A stretch of 16,408 nt of DNA from Pseudomonadota bacterium (GTDB lineage Bacteria; Pseudomonadota; Gammaproteobacteria; Xanthomonadales; Rhodanobacteraceae), in the NCBI GenBank assembly GCA_023430685.1, contig JAEYZH010000042.1, positions 1-16,408 of the forward strand, read 5' to 3'. Numbering within the stretch: position 1 is the stretch's first letter; every line of letters begins with the position of its first letter. A program made the position numbers and the translations under genes. Below are positions 1-7,497 of the stretch, in pieces. The notes beneath the pieces were generated by a model, which worked only from the letters and a program-made list of their open reading frames with translations, was not told the origin of the DNA and made no database searches.

Positions 1-80
1 CGGCGCGCGATCGACGGCGCCGCCCGTGGGCGTTTGCGCGCGGCGATGCCGAGGGCGGGGGCAAGGCCTGCCGCGTCGGC

Positions 81-1874
81 TCAGCCGCCCGGCATCGCGA
101 CCGGCTCGCCGCGCTGGCGCAACAGCGACAGCGCGCGCAGGCCGTCGTCGTCGGCCGGCGTCCAGCTTCGCGCCGGAGCGTCCGCGCGGCGCACGCGGGC
201 GAGCACGTCGAAGAAACCGCCGTCCGCGATCCCCGCGCTATCGAGCAGCAGCGCCGGCAGGTAGAACGAAGCCGTGTCCTCTCGCAGCGACACGCCGCGC
301 GCGGTGTCGTACAGCAACCACGGCGCGGGCTGCTCGTTCGCAACCTCGCCGTCGTCGAAGCCTGCCTGTTCGTAGACGCGAGGCAACGCGGGCAGGTGGT
401 CGCCGTAGAACAGCAACAGGCTGCGACGCGGGCGCTTGCTCAAGGCGTCGGCGAGGCGGCCGAGGGCGCGGTCCGCGTTCTCGAGGTGGAGCAGGTACCC
501 GCGCAGGCGCTGCGCGGCGGCGGCATCGAGGCCGGGTGGCAAAGGCTGCGCCGCGAGGCGCACGGGATCGGCATTCGGATAGGCGTCGTAGGGGCCGTGG
601 TTCTCCATGCTGATCGCGAACAGGAACAGCGGCTGTCGCGCGCGGTCGAGTTGGGCGAGCAGGTGGTCGATGAGCGCATCATCGGCGACGTAGTAGCCCA
701 CGCGTGGCGCTCCGTCGAAATCCTCGATGCCGAGGAACGCGTCGAATCCAAGGTTCGCGAGGGCCGAGGCGCGGTTCCAGAAGTCGCGCAGATGCGGGTG
801 GACCGCAATCGCGTCGTACCCGCGCGCTCCGAGCACGCGCGCGAGGCTATCCATCGGCCGTGCGGTGAGTCGGAAGTACGGGTACTGCACGCCGGGGAAG
901 TAGCGCATCGCGAGCCCGGTGAGCACTTCGAACTCGGTGCGGATCGTGCCGCCGCCGTAGGTCGGCACCCACAGGTCGCCGTGCCGCGACATCGCCGCGA
1001 GGCGACGGAACTCGGGCAACACCTGTGCAGGCTCGAGGCCACGCAGGCGCGCCGCATCGAAGAACGATTCGCTCTGCACGACGATGATGTCGGGCGATTC
1101 GCCGGTCGACGTGGCGGCCGTGGCGGCCGGGGGGTAGCGATCCACGAGCGCGCGTGCCTGCACGGGATCGGGTTCGGGCAGATCGAACTTCAGGTCGCGG
1201 GCGTAGCGGACCAGCGTCAAGGGCAGACCGATCGTGCGCGCCGATTTGGAAGGCGACCAGGCGAGGAAGTCCGGATCCTCGGCCGCGAACACGGTCGTCC
1301 ATGGCCGCGTGTCGAACAGCACGCTGCCGGCGAGCAGGACCGACGTGGCGAGCAGCAGCCCTCGCGCGAGGCCGCGCATCCGCTGCCACCGACGTTCGCG
1401 CAGCGCGAGCAGAACGAGCGCGCCGACCGCGACCACGAACAGCATCTGCATCCGTCGCGGCACGTAGCGCGACAGCAGCGCGCCGCCGTCGCCCAGATGC
1501 GCGAGCAACACGAAATCGGCCGGCAGCAGCGGCGTGTCGAGCTGGTCGAGCTTGACCGCGTTCGCTGCGTACAGCAGGTACAACGCGAGCACGACGACGG
1601 CTGCGCAGAACAGCGGTCGCCGGGTCAGGCCGAGCAACACGAGGCAGGCGAGCAGCGGCGGCAGCGCGTTCGCGAGCAGCAGGGCCGGATCGAGCGGCGG
1701 TGGCGCGACCGCACTGCTCGCCGCGCGACAGGCCGGATCCAGCCACGCGACCATCGCAGCGCACAGCAGGCCGACGACGAGCGCGTAGGCCACGAGCCCG
1801 GCCGCCAGCGAGCCGCGCGCAGGCGCTCGCGCGATCGTGCCGTCGTTGCCCCCGAATACGCGCCTCACGGCCAT
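81..1874 (-). CDS. LtaS/OpgB-like membrane sulfatase-fold transferase
   Basis: This 597-residue inner-membrane protein has about five hydrophobic segments (residues 24-44, 65-83, 88-105, 143-158 and 170-186), then a periplasmic alkaline phosphatase/sulfatase-fold domain from about residue 260 to 550. Hallmarks of the LTA synthase/phosphoglycerol transferase family are visible: VVQSESFFD (266-272, metal-binding Glu269), YGGGT (306-310, candidate catalytic Thr310), ENHGPY (424-429) and FYGDH (489-493, metal ligands Asp492 and His493). Family members transfer phosphoglycerol or phosphoethanolamine to envelope acceptors. A Gram-negative has no lipoteichoic acid, so an OpgB-like role on periplasmic glucans is a reasonable inference, but the substrate is unknown. 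The start at 1874 is preceded by GGGAG three bases upstream. An in-frame ATG at 1904 is possible and would add ten residues. The gene is divergent from the nucleoside transporter. Confidence 0.85.
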   Translation of the reverse strand: MAVRRVFGGNDGTIARAPARGSLAAGLVAYALVVGLLCAAMVAWLDPACRAASSAVAPPPLDPALLLANALPPLLACLVLLGLTRRPLFCAAVVVLALYLLYAANAVKLDQLDTPLLPADFVLLAHLGDGGALLSRYVPRRMQMLFVVAVGALVLLALRERRWQRMRGLARGLLLATSVLLAGSVLFDTRPWTTVFAAEDPDFLAWSPSKSARTIGLPLTLVRYARDLKFDLPEPDPVQARALVDRYPPAATAATSTGESPDIIVVQSESFFDAARLRGLEPAQVLPEFRRLAAMSRHGDLWVPTYGGGTIRTEFEVLTGLAMRYFPGVQYPYFRLTARPMDSLARVLGARGYDAIAVHPHLRDFWNRASALANLGFDAFLGIEDFDGAPRVGYYVADDALIDHLLAQLDRARQPLFLFAISMENHGPYDAYPNADPVRLAAQPLPPGLDAAAAQRLRGYLLHLENADRALGRLADALSKRPRRSLLLFYGDHLPALPRVYEQAGFDDGEVANEQPAPWLLYDTARGVSLREDTASFYLPALLLDSAGIADGGFFDVLARVRRADAPARSWTPADDDGLRALSLLRQRGEPVAMPGG

Positions 1875-1918
1875 CGTCTCCCGCAACGCCGTCCGACGAC
1901 CCATGGGTCGGATACGCC

Positions 1919-1924
1919 TAGAAT
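1919..1924 (+). promoter_or_regulatory. Candidate -10 hexamer (TAGAAT) of the nucleoside transporter
   Basis: TAGAAT lies in the divergent gap, 112 bases before the transporter start. Similar TAGAAT/TAGACT hexamers precede rbsK, dusB and dedA in this window. No convincing -35 is seen at 17 bp. The opposite strand reads TATTCT over nearly the same bases and could serve the LtaS-like gene, so direction is uncertain. Confidence 0.35.
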
Positions 1925-2036
1925 ATGCGATTCGGCGCGCCGTTCCCGCCGCCCGCCGGCGCTGCACCGCACGGCCGCCTTGCGCCGCGCTTCGCCGCTG
2001 CTCTACGCTCGCGCGCTTGGGGAACAGGGGCACCAC

Positions 2037-3353
2037 ATGCTGCAAGCCGCGGGAAGCATCGCATTCGGGCTATTCGGGCTGGCAGTCCTGGTCGCCATCG
2101 CGTTCGCGTTCTCGAACAACAAGCGCGCGGTGGACTGGCGCCTGGTAGGCACCGGCGTGCTGCTGCAGATCGTGTTCGCCGCGCTGGTGCTCAAGCTCCC
2201 GCTCGGCCGCGACGTGTTCGACGCGGTCGCGACCGGGTTCGTGAAACTGCTCGGCTTCGTCAACGTCGGCTCGAGCTTCATCTTCGGCAGCTTCATGGAC
2301 GTGTCGAAGTTCGGCTTCGTGTTCGCGGTGCAGGTGCTGCCCACGATCATCTTCTTCGCCGCGCTGACCGGCGTGCTCTACCACCTCGGCGTGATGCAGC
2401 AGATCGTGCGCGCGATGGCCTGGGTCATCACGAAGGTCATGCGCGTGTCGGGCGCGGAGACGACCAGCGTCTGCGCGAGCGTGTTCATCGGGCAGACCGA
2501 GGCGCCGCTGACGATCAAGCCGTACATCGAGCGGATGACGCAGTCAGAGCTCATGACCGTGATGATCGGCGGCATGGCGCACATCGCGGGCTCCGTGATG
2601 GCCGCCTACGTCGGCCTGCTCGGCGGCACCGACCCCGCGCAGCAGCAGTTCTTCGCCAAGCACCTGCTGACCGCGAGCATCATGGCCGCGCCGGCGACGA
2701 TGATGCTCGCGAAGATCCTGGTGCCCGAGACGCAGGAGCCGCTCACGCGCGGCACCGTCAAGCTCGAGGTCGAGAAGACCACCGCGAACGTGATCGACGC
2801 GGCCGCGACCGGCGCGGCCGACGGCCTGCGCCTCGCGCTCAATGTCGGCGCGATGCTGCTCGCGTTCATCGCGCTGATCGCGTTGATCAACGGTCCGATC
2901 GAATGGCTCGGCACGCGCGCCTGGGGCGGCGACCCGAACGCCTCGATCAACGCGTGGCTGTCGGCGAGCCTCGGCCACCCGGTCGCGTTGTCGCTGCAGA
3001 CGATCTTCGGCTGGGTGCTCGCGCCGGTCGCGTGGCTGATCGGCGTGCCCTGGCACGACGCGACCCTGGTCGGCAGCTTCATCGGCGAGAAGGTCGTCAT
3101 CAATGAGTTCGTCGCCTACGTCGACATGGCCAACAACCTCGACAAGCTCGACCAGCACAGCCAGCTGATCGCGACCTATGCATTGTGCGGATTCGCGAAT
3201 TTCTCCTCGATCGCGATCCAGATCGGCGGCATCGGCGGCCTCGCTCCGAGCCGCCGCGCCGACCTCGCGCGCCTCGGTCTGCGCGCCGTGCTCGGCGGTT
3301 CGCTCGCGACCTTCATGACCGCGACGATCGCAGGCGTGCTCGAGCGGCTCTAG
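2037..3353 (+). CDS. nupC: NupC-type concentrative nucleoside transporter
   Basis: This 438-residue polytopic inner-membrane protein matches the concentrative nucleoside transporter (CNT) family, which imports nucleosides with H+ or Na+. The N-terminal Nucleos_tra2-type segment (about 8-80) is followed by the gate and transport core. Diagnostic motifs are GSSFIFGSF (78-86), GQTEAPL (152-158, QTE substrate-binding loop), NEFVAY (356-361) and the small-residue stretch CGFANFSSIAIQIGGIGG (384-401). Length agrees with the family (about 400-430). The ATG at 2037 is chosen because GGGG lies about seven bases upstream and the protein then starts directly at the first membrane segment; the open frame upstream is antisense to the LtaS-like gene. 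A ribokinase lies 1.45 kb downstream on the same strand, which fits use of nucleoside-derived ribose. Nucleoside specificity cannot be read from the sequence. Confidence 0.93.
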   Translation: MLQAAGSIAFGLFGLAVLVAIAFAFSNNKRAVDWRLVGTGVLLQIVFAALVLKLPLGRDVFDAVATGFVKLLGFVNVGSSFIFGSFMDVSKFGFVFAVQVLPTIIFFAALTGVLYHLGVMQQIVRAMAWVITKVMRVSGAETTSVCASVFIGQTEAPLTIKPYIERMTQSELMTVMIGGMAHIAGSVMAAYVGLLGGTDPAQQQFFAKHLLTASIMAAPATMMLAKILVPETQEPLTRGTVKLEVEKTTANVIDAAATGAADGLRLALNVGAMLLAFIALIALINGPIEWLGTRAWGGDPNASINAWLSASLGHPVALSLQTIFGWVLAPVAWLIGVPWHDATLVGSFIGEKVVINEFVAYVDMANNLDKLDQHSQLIATYALCGFANFSSIAIQIGGIGGLAPSRRADLARLGLRAVLGGSLATFMTATIAGVLERL

Positions 3354-3509
3354 CGCCGGGCTCGTTCCGCTACGGCGAGGGCTTGAACACGCCTGGCGCT
3401 GCGGCGTGCGCGTGCAACGCCAGCTGAGTGCGGCGGTGCGGGTTCCGTGGATGTTCACCTGCGCGGCGCATAGTCCCTCCCCGGCATCCTGGCGGCCGAT
3501 GGAGGGACC

Positions 3510-3884
3510 ATGCACGGACATCGATGGCTCTGGCTGGCGCTGGTCGCGTGCGCAGGCGGCGTGCACGCGGCGGAGCGTGCGGATGCGGAACTCGCGATCG
3601 CGCAGGCCTCGGCCGCGGTGCAGGCGGCCGAGCGCAATGACGCGCTGCTGCACGCGGCACCCGAGGCGAACGCCGCCCACGAGCACCTGCGACTCGCCGA
3701 GCACGCGTTCACGCGTCGCGACTGGCTGGACAGCACGCAGGCCGCCGAAAAGGCGCGCCTCGACGCCGACCTCGCCAATGCCTTGACGCGCGAACGTCGA
3801 GCGACCGCCGCGCGCACCGAAGTCGAAGCAGGCGTGCGCGACCTGCGCGTGCGCAGCGGCCTGCCGGCCGGAGGTGCGCCATGA
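3510..3884 (+). CDS. DUF4398-like exported helical protein
   Basis: This is a 124-residue small envelope protein. The hydrophobic N-terminus (residues 5-20) is an export signal. It could end at HAA-E near residue 21 (signal peptidase I) or at an LVAC lipobox with Cys14, which would leave an unusually short 13-residue signal. The mature part is one Ala/Glu/Arg-rich helical region (22-112) with the pattern AAHEHLRLAEHAFTRRDW...AAEKARLDADLANA, typical of DUF4398 proteins, whose molecular function is unknown. GGAGG (3501-3505) sits well before the ATG. The stop overlaps the next start as ATGA (3881-3884), so the two are probably translated together. The 156-base gap before it (3354-3509) holds only a weak possible stem and no clear promoter. 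Confidence 0.8.
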   Translation: MHGHRWLWLALVACAGGVHAAERADAELAIAQASAAVQAAERNDALLHAAPEANAAHEHLRLAEHAFTRRDWLDSTQAAEKARLDADLANALTRERRATAARTEVEAGVRDLRVRSGLPAGGAP

Positions 3885-4717
3885 AGACGCTGGGCGTCCC
3901 CGCGATCGCACTCGCGGCCGCGCTGCTCGCGAGCTGCGTGGTGTCGCCGCCGCGATCCGATCCGCAGCTCGTCCGCTTGCAGGACGAACGCGCGCGGCTG
4001 CACGCCGACCCGCGCATCGCGATGCACGCGGCGACCGAGCTGCGCGTCGCCGATGCAGCGGTCGACCTGCTCGTGCAGGAGCGACCGCGCCTCGACGAGC
4101 GCGCGTTCCGCCATGGCGCCTACCTCACCGAACGCCACCTGCGCATCGCCGAGGCGAGCGCACTGGCGCGCTACGAGGAGCAGCGCACCGACGAACTCGC
4201 GCGCGAACGCGAGCGCCTGCTCGCGCAGGTGCCCGTGCGCGTCGATCCTGCGCGCATCGATCCGGCGCGCATCGATTCGATCCGCACGACGCCCGGCGGC
4301 TATCCGCCGGTCACCTATCGCGCGGCCAACGACCACCATCGTCGCCTCGCGGCGCTGCAGGCGCAGCTGACCGGCATCGAATCGCGGCTGGATCAGCACG
4401 GCCTCGTCGTGGCGCTGGCGGACTACCAGTTCGAGAACGGTCGCGGCGAGCCGCGCGCGACCACCCAGCGCGCGCTCGATTCGCTCGCCAACGCGATGCG
4501 GACCGACCCCGCCACGCGCCTCGCGGTCGCGAGCGAACCCGGTGATGCGCTCGAAGCACGCCGCGCCGCGGCCGTGCGTGCCTATCTCGCGACGCGCGGC
4601 ATCGCACCCGAGCGCGTCAATGCCGATTACGCGGCACCCGCGCTGCAGGCGCCGCGCGGCGGCGTGCGCCTCGTGCTGCGCATCGACGAGGCGCACGATC
4701 GCCTCACGGATCGCTGA
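3881..4717 (+). CDS. Lipoprotein with degenerate OmpA-like C-terminal domain
   Basis: This 278-residue predicted lipoprotein has signal MKTLGVPAIALAAALLAS and a lipobox with Cys19. Residues 26-118 are helical and charged and resemble the preceding DUF4398-like protein. A linker with two DPARI repeats follows (122-131), then an OmpA-like domain (about 174-268): LVVALADYQFENG corresponds to the first strand, and ARRAAAVRAYLATRGI to the conserved helix with its Arg. The peptidoglycan-contacting Asp of the usual TD-x-x-G motif is not present; the segment reads SEPGD instead, so diaminopimelate binding may be weak or lost. It is coupled to the upstream gene by ATGA. The pair probably acts in the periplasm at the outer membrane or cell wall; the exact role is unknown. 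Confidence 0.8.
   Translation: MKTLGVPAIALAAALLASCVVSPPRSDPQLVRLQDERARLHADPRIAMHAATELRVADAAVDLLVQERPRLDERAFRHGAYLTERHLRIAEASALARYEEQRTDELARERERLLAQVPVRVDPARIDPARIDSIRTTPGGYPPVTYRAANDHHRRLAALQAQLTGIESRLDQHGLVVALADYQFENGRGEPRATTQRALDSLANAMRTDPATRLAVASEPGDALEARRAAAVRAYLATRGIAPERVNADYAAPALQAPRGGVRLVLRIDEAHDRLTDR
4244..4273 (+). repeat. Two tandem 15-bp in-frame repeats (DPARI)
   Basis: GATCCTGCGCGCATC is followed directly by GATCCGGCGCGCATC, one base different. They encode two DPARI units in the linker of the OmpA-like lipoprotein, and a partial third unit (DSIR) follows. This looks like a short in-frame duplication in a flexible linker. Confidence 0.7.
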
Positions 4718-4768
4718 GTGACGCACGTCGCACGCAGCCGGCGCGACGAAGGCGCACCGCTGCACGCT

Positions 4769-4777
4769 TGCTAGACT
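4769..4777 (+). promoter_or_regulatory. Candidate extended -10 promoter of rbsK
   Basis: The extended -10 form TGC-TAGACT places transcription start near 4784, leaving a leader of about 23 bases before the ATG at 4807. No clear -35 is visible, which is acceptable for an extended -10. It suggests rbsK has its own promoter rather than depending on the upstream envelope pair. Confidence 0.45.
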
Positions 4778-4806
4778 CTGCCGATCGCTGGGTGGTGGAG
4801 TCCCGC

Positions 4807-5793
4807 ATGCAGCACGCGCAGGTCGTCGTCGTCGGTTCGTACATCCAGGACCATGCCTGGCTCACCGATCGCTTCCCGCAGGTCGGCGAGACGCGACTCG
4901 CGCTCGGCTTCAACACGGGTCCCGGCGGCAAGGGCTTCAACCAGGCGGTCGCCTGCGCGCGCCAGGGCGTCGGATGCACGTTCATCGGCGCGATCGGCGA
5001 CGACCACCTCGGCGCGATCGCGCAACGCTTCGCCGCCGACGAAGGACTGCCGTGCCGCTGGCTGGTGCGCGGCGACGTGCCGACCGCGGCCTCGAGCATC
5101 GTCGTCGACGCGAGCGGATCGAACCTCATCGTCGCGAACCTCGCGGCCAATGAACACCTCGATCCGGCCTTCATCGAGGCCCAGTCGGACGTGTTCGAGC
5201 GCGCGCGCGTGTTGCTGCTGCAGCTCGAGAACAACCAGGACGCGGTGGCGACCGCGCTCGCGCTGGCGGCCCGCCACCGCCTGCTGCGCGTGCTGAATCC
5301 CGCGCCGGTGGCACCCGCGTTCGACGTCGCGCTGCTTGCGCAGTGCGACCTCGTCACGCCCAACGAAACCGAGTTCGCGCTGCTGCTCGAGCGCGCGCAC
5401 GGCACGCCGGTGGACGCGGCGACGCTCGCGGCACGCGGGGACGCTGACCTGCATGCGCTGTCGCGCAAGCTCGGCGTCGCGAGCGTCGTGATCACGCTCG
5501 GATCCCGGGGCTGCTTCGTCTCCCACGCGGACGGCGCGCGTCTCGGCGACGACGCGCCGTGCTACCGCCTCGCGCCCGCGCGCGTCGCCGCGGTCGATTC
5601 GACCGGCGCGGGCGACGCGTTCTCGGGCTCGCTGGTCGCCGCGATGCTGCGCTTCGAGGGCCAGCCGTTCCGCGTCGCGGTCGACCACGCGAACCGCAGC
5701 GCCGCGATGTCGACCGAGATCGTCGGCACGGCCCCGGCAATGCCGCGCTTCGACGACGTCATCGCGCGCTTCGGCAGCGCCAGCAACGCCTGA
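4807..5793 (+). CDS. rbsK: Ribokinase (PfkB family)
   Basis: This 328-residue cytosolic kinase of the PfkB/ribokinase family probably phosphorylates D-ribose to ribose 5-phosphate with ATP. Signature 1 is GPGGKGFNQAVACARQG (38-54). NPAP (164-167) and TPNETE (184-189) are typical of ribokinase rather than fructokinase, and signature 2 is DSTGAGDAFSGS (264-275) with catalytic base Asp270. The ATG at 4807 is chosen because GGAG lies six bases upstream and the protein then begins at the first beta strand (QVVVVGSY). A TTG in the same frame at 4768 overlaps the candidate -10 and is unlikely. With NupC upstream it fits nucleoside/ribose salvage. Another PfkB sugar or nucleoside kinase is possible but less likely. 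Confidence 0.87.
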   Translation: MQHAQVVVVGSYIQDHAWLTDRFPQVGETRLALGFNTGPGGKGFNQAVACARQGVGCTFIGAIGDDHLGAIAQRFAADEGLPCRWLVRGDVPTAASSIVVDASGSNLIVANLAANEHLDPAFIEAQSDVFERARVLLLQLENNQDAVATALALAARHRLLRVLNPAPVAPAFDVALLAQCDLVTPNETEFALLLERAHGTPVDAATLAARGDADLHALSRKLGVASVVITLGSRGCFVSHADGARLGDDAPCYRLAPARVAAVDSTGAGDAFSGSLVAAMLRFEGQPFRVAVDHANRSAAMSTEIVGTAPAMPRFDDVIARFGSASNA

Positions 5794-5801
5794 AACACGC
5801 A

Positions 5802-5829
5802 GCACACCGAAGCCGTCTCGTTCGTGTGC
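5802..5829. terminator. Possible bidirectional terminator hairpin
   Basis: GCACACCGAA pairs with TTCGTGTGC with one bulged base around a nine-base loop, in the 66-base gap between the convergent rbsK and dedA stop codons. No clear T-tract follows on either side, so this may be only a 3'-end stabilising stem. Confidence 0.35.
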
Positions 5830-5859
5830 TTCGCGGTCCGACCTGCTGATTCGAGTCGG

Positions 5860-6519
5860 TCAGTCGCACGAGCGACGGCTCGCGCGGCGCGCGCGATGCA
5901 GGCGCAGGCGCAGGTGGCGATTGCGTGCGCGACGCCAGAAGATCCAGGCGACGAGCGCGACGAGCACCGCCGCGGCGGCGAGGATCGCGCCCTGTCCGCG
6001 GTGCACCCACTCGAGCAGCCATTCGCGATTCTCCGCGCCGACGTAGCCGAGCCAGACCCAGATCGGCACCGAGATCACGGCGGCGAGGCCGTCGAGCGCG
6101 ATGAAGCGCAGGAACGACACGCGATGGGTCATCCCCGCGGTGAGGAACACCGCCGAGCGCAGCCCGGGCAGGAAGCGCGCGACGAACATCAGGCGGTTGC
6201 CGTAGCGGTCGAACTTCGCCTGCACCAGCGCGTAGCGTCGCGGGGTCAGCAGGTGCGCGATCCAGCGCACGCGCATCGCGCGCACGCCGAAGTGATGGCC
6301 GATCAGGAACATCGTCGAATCGCCGACGAGCACGCCCGCGAGGCCCGTCAGCATCATCAGGCGCACGTCGGCGAAACCGAGCCCCGCGATGATGCCGCCG
6401 GCCACCAGCGAGATGTCCTCGGGGATCGGCACGCCGAAACCGCTGACGAGCAGCACGAGGAACACCGCAAGGTAGCCGTTCTCGGCGAACAGGCGGATCA
6501 GTTGGTCGAGGAAATCCAT
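5860..6519 (-). CDS. DedA family inner-membrane protein
   Basis: This 219-residue member of the DedA/SNARE-associated (VTT) family is made of hydrophobic membrane and re-entrant segments (about 14-45, 52-75, 110-160 and 177-195), followed by a very basic tail (196-217). Family hallmarks are GFGVPIPED (27-35, acidic pair Glu34-Asp35), GD-x-x-x-F-x-IG (66-74), and ARFLPGLRSAVFLTAGM (114-130) with the conserved arginines. DedA proteins act in membrane homeostasis, and some are lipid-carrier (undecaprenyl phosphate or phospholipid) flippases; which substrate this one moves is not visible. The ATG at 6519 has no strong ribosome binding site, but the protein starts as expected for the family. A TAGACT hexamer 45 bases upstream may provide its own promoter, apart from the GTPase operon ahead of it. 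Confidence 0.9.
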   Translation of the reverse strand: MDFLDQLIRLFAENGYLAVFLVLLVSGFGVPIPEDISLVAGGIIAGLGFADVRLMMLTGLAGVLVGDSTMFLIGHHFGVRAMRVRWIAHLLTPRRYALVQAKFDRYGNRLMFVARFLPGLRSAVFLTAGMTHRVSFLRFIALDGLAAVISVPIWVWLGYVGAENREWLLEWVHRGQGAILAAAAVLVALVAWIFWRRARNRHLRLRLHRARRASRRSCD

Positions 6520-6563
6520 GCGACGTGGTGCGGGCGTTCGGCAAGGCTCGTGCGGGACGGGGA

Positions 6564-6569
6564 AGTCTA
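6564..6569 (-). promoter_or_regulatory. Candidate -10 hexamer (TAGACT) of dedA
   Basis: Read on the minus strand, GGTTAGACT lies 45 bases before the dedA ATG, in the 114-base gap after the deacetylase-like gene. It is the same hexamer seen before rbsK. No good -35 is seen. Confidence 0.3.
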
Positions 6570-6633
6570 ACCGCGCACGCAGGGCGGTAGATGATTCCCC
6601 GCTGTCGCAGGGTCGGTCGCCGCACCCGCGGCG

Positions 6634-7497
6634 TCAGGTCGCGTAGACCTGCAGCGCGCAGCGCACGGTCGCCTCGTTCACACGCGCCACGTCCAGCGCG
6701 GACTGGTAGCCACCGGCGACCACGAACACGATCGGGATGCCGAGGCGGCGCGCCATGCCGAAGACGGCCAGGTCGCGCTCGGCGAGCGCCGCGTCACTGA
6801 ATCCCGAAAGGCCCTTCGGGTCGCGCTCGTGGCTGTCGGCGCCGGCCTGGTAGACGACCAGGTCGGGCGCGTGCTCGACCAGCAGCGCGTCGATCCGCGC
6901 GAGCGCGCGAAGATGCGCATCCGCGCCATCGCGCGCGAGGCGCACTTCGAACGGCCAAGATCGCGCGTGGCCGATGCAGCCGAAGCGGGTGCCGAACATC
7001 GAGGCGTTGAACAGGTTGGGCAGGCGCGCGGCATATTCTTCGGTACCGTTGCCACCGTGTTCGTCGCAATCGATCACGAACACGCGAAGGTGGGGCCAGG
7101 CGTGTGCGAGCAACGCGAGACCGTTGAGCGCGCAGAAGCCCGAACCACGCTCGAACACCGCATGGTGGAAGCCGCGCGCGAGGTTCATCGCGATGCCGTG
7201 CGCACGCGCGTGGCGTGCCGCCGCGAGCTGGCCAGACAGCATCGCGTAGGCGGCGTCGCGCACCGCAGGGCTCCATGCGATGCCCTGGCTCGATGCGAGC
7301 GGCTCGATGCCGCGGTCGAACGCGTCGAGATAGTCGGCTGCGTGCAGTCCGCGCAGCAGGTCGCGGTCGAGTGGCTCAGGCGCGTGCGTTTCGACGAGAC
7401 CCGCGGCTTGCAGTGCACGGGCCGCGACGGCGAGCCGCGCGAACAGCGTTTCGCCACCCGCTGCGTAAGCCGGCTCGTACGACATGTGCAGGCGCAT
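6634..7497 (-). CDS. Class IV-like histone deacetylase-fold amidohydrolase
   Basis: This 287-residue cytosolic enzyme has the arginase/deacetylase fold of the histone deacetylase family, zinc enzymes that remove acyl groups from lysines or polyamines. Visible active-site elements are the His pair in GFHHAVF (His111-His112), DCDEHGGNGTEE (143-154) with zinc ligands Asp145 and His147, GADSHERDP (219-227) with third ligand Asp221, and VAGGY (260-264) with the catalytic-type Tyr264. The usual DHHG is replaced by EHGG, closer to class IV enzymes (AHQG), and the VVYQAG and VVAGGYQ segments also resemble class IV. The ATG at 7497 shares its A with the TGA of the upstream gene (TGATG), so translation is probably coupled. 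An adjacent GTG at 7500 is less likely. It is last in the Roadblock/GTPase operon. The substrate is unknown. Confidence 0.88.
   Translation of the reverse strand: MRLHMSYEPAYAAGGETLFARLAVAARALQAAGLVETHAPEPLDRDLLRGLHAADYLDAFDRGIEPLASSQGIAWSPAVRDAAYAMLSGQLAAARHARAHGIAMNLARGFHHAVFERGSGFCALNGLALLAHAWPHLRVFVIDCDEHGGNGTEEYAARLPNLFNASMFGTRFGCIGHARSWPFEVRLARDGADAHLRALARIDALLVEHAPDLVVYQAGADSHERDPKGLSGFSDAALAERDLAVFGMARRLGIPIVFVVAGGYQSALDVARVNEATVRCALQVYAT

Noticed and set aside
396..2036. Long plus-strand open frame continuous with the transporter
   Set aside because: It is antisense to the LtaS-like gene, has Arg/Glu/His-rich low-complexity composition typical of shadow frames in GC-rich DNA, and the transporter begins naturally at 2037.
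3393..3423. CTGGCG/CGCCAG stem after the transporter stop as terminator
   Set aside because: Only six pairs around a 19-base loop and no T-run; expected by chance at this GC content.
2544..3911. Long minus-strand open frame of 455 codons
   Set aside because: It is antisense to the clearly recognisable NupC-type transporter and the following gene; its composition is shadow-like and no domain is visible.
3455..4765. Minus-strand open frame of 436 codons
   Set aside because: It lies opposite the DUF4398-like and OmpA-like genes, which have signal peptides, ribosome binding sites and coupling; this frame has none of these.
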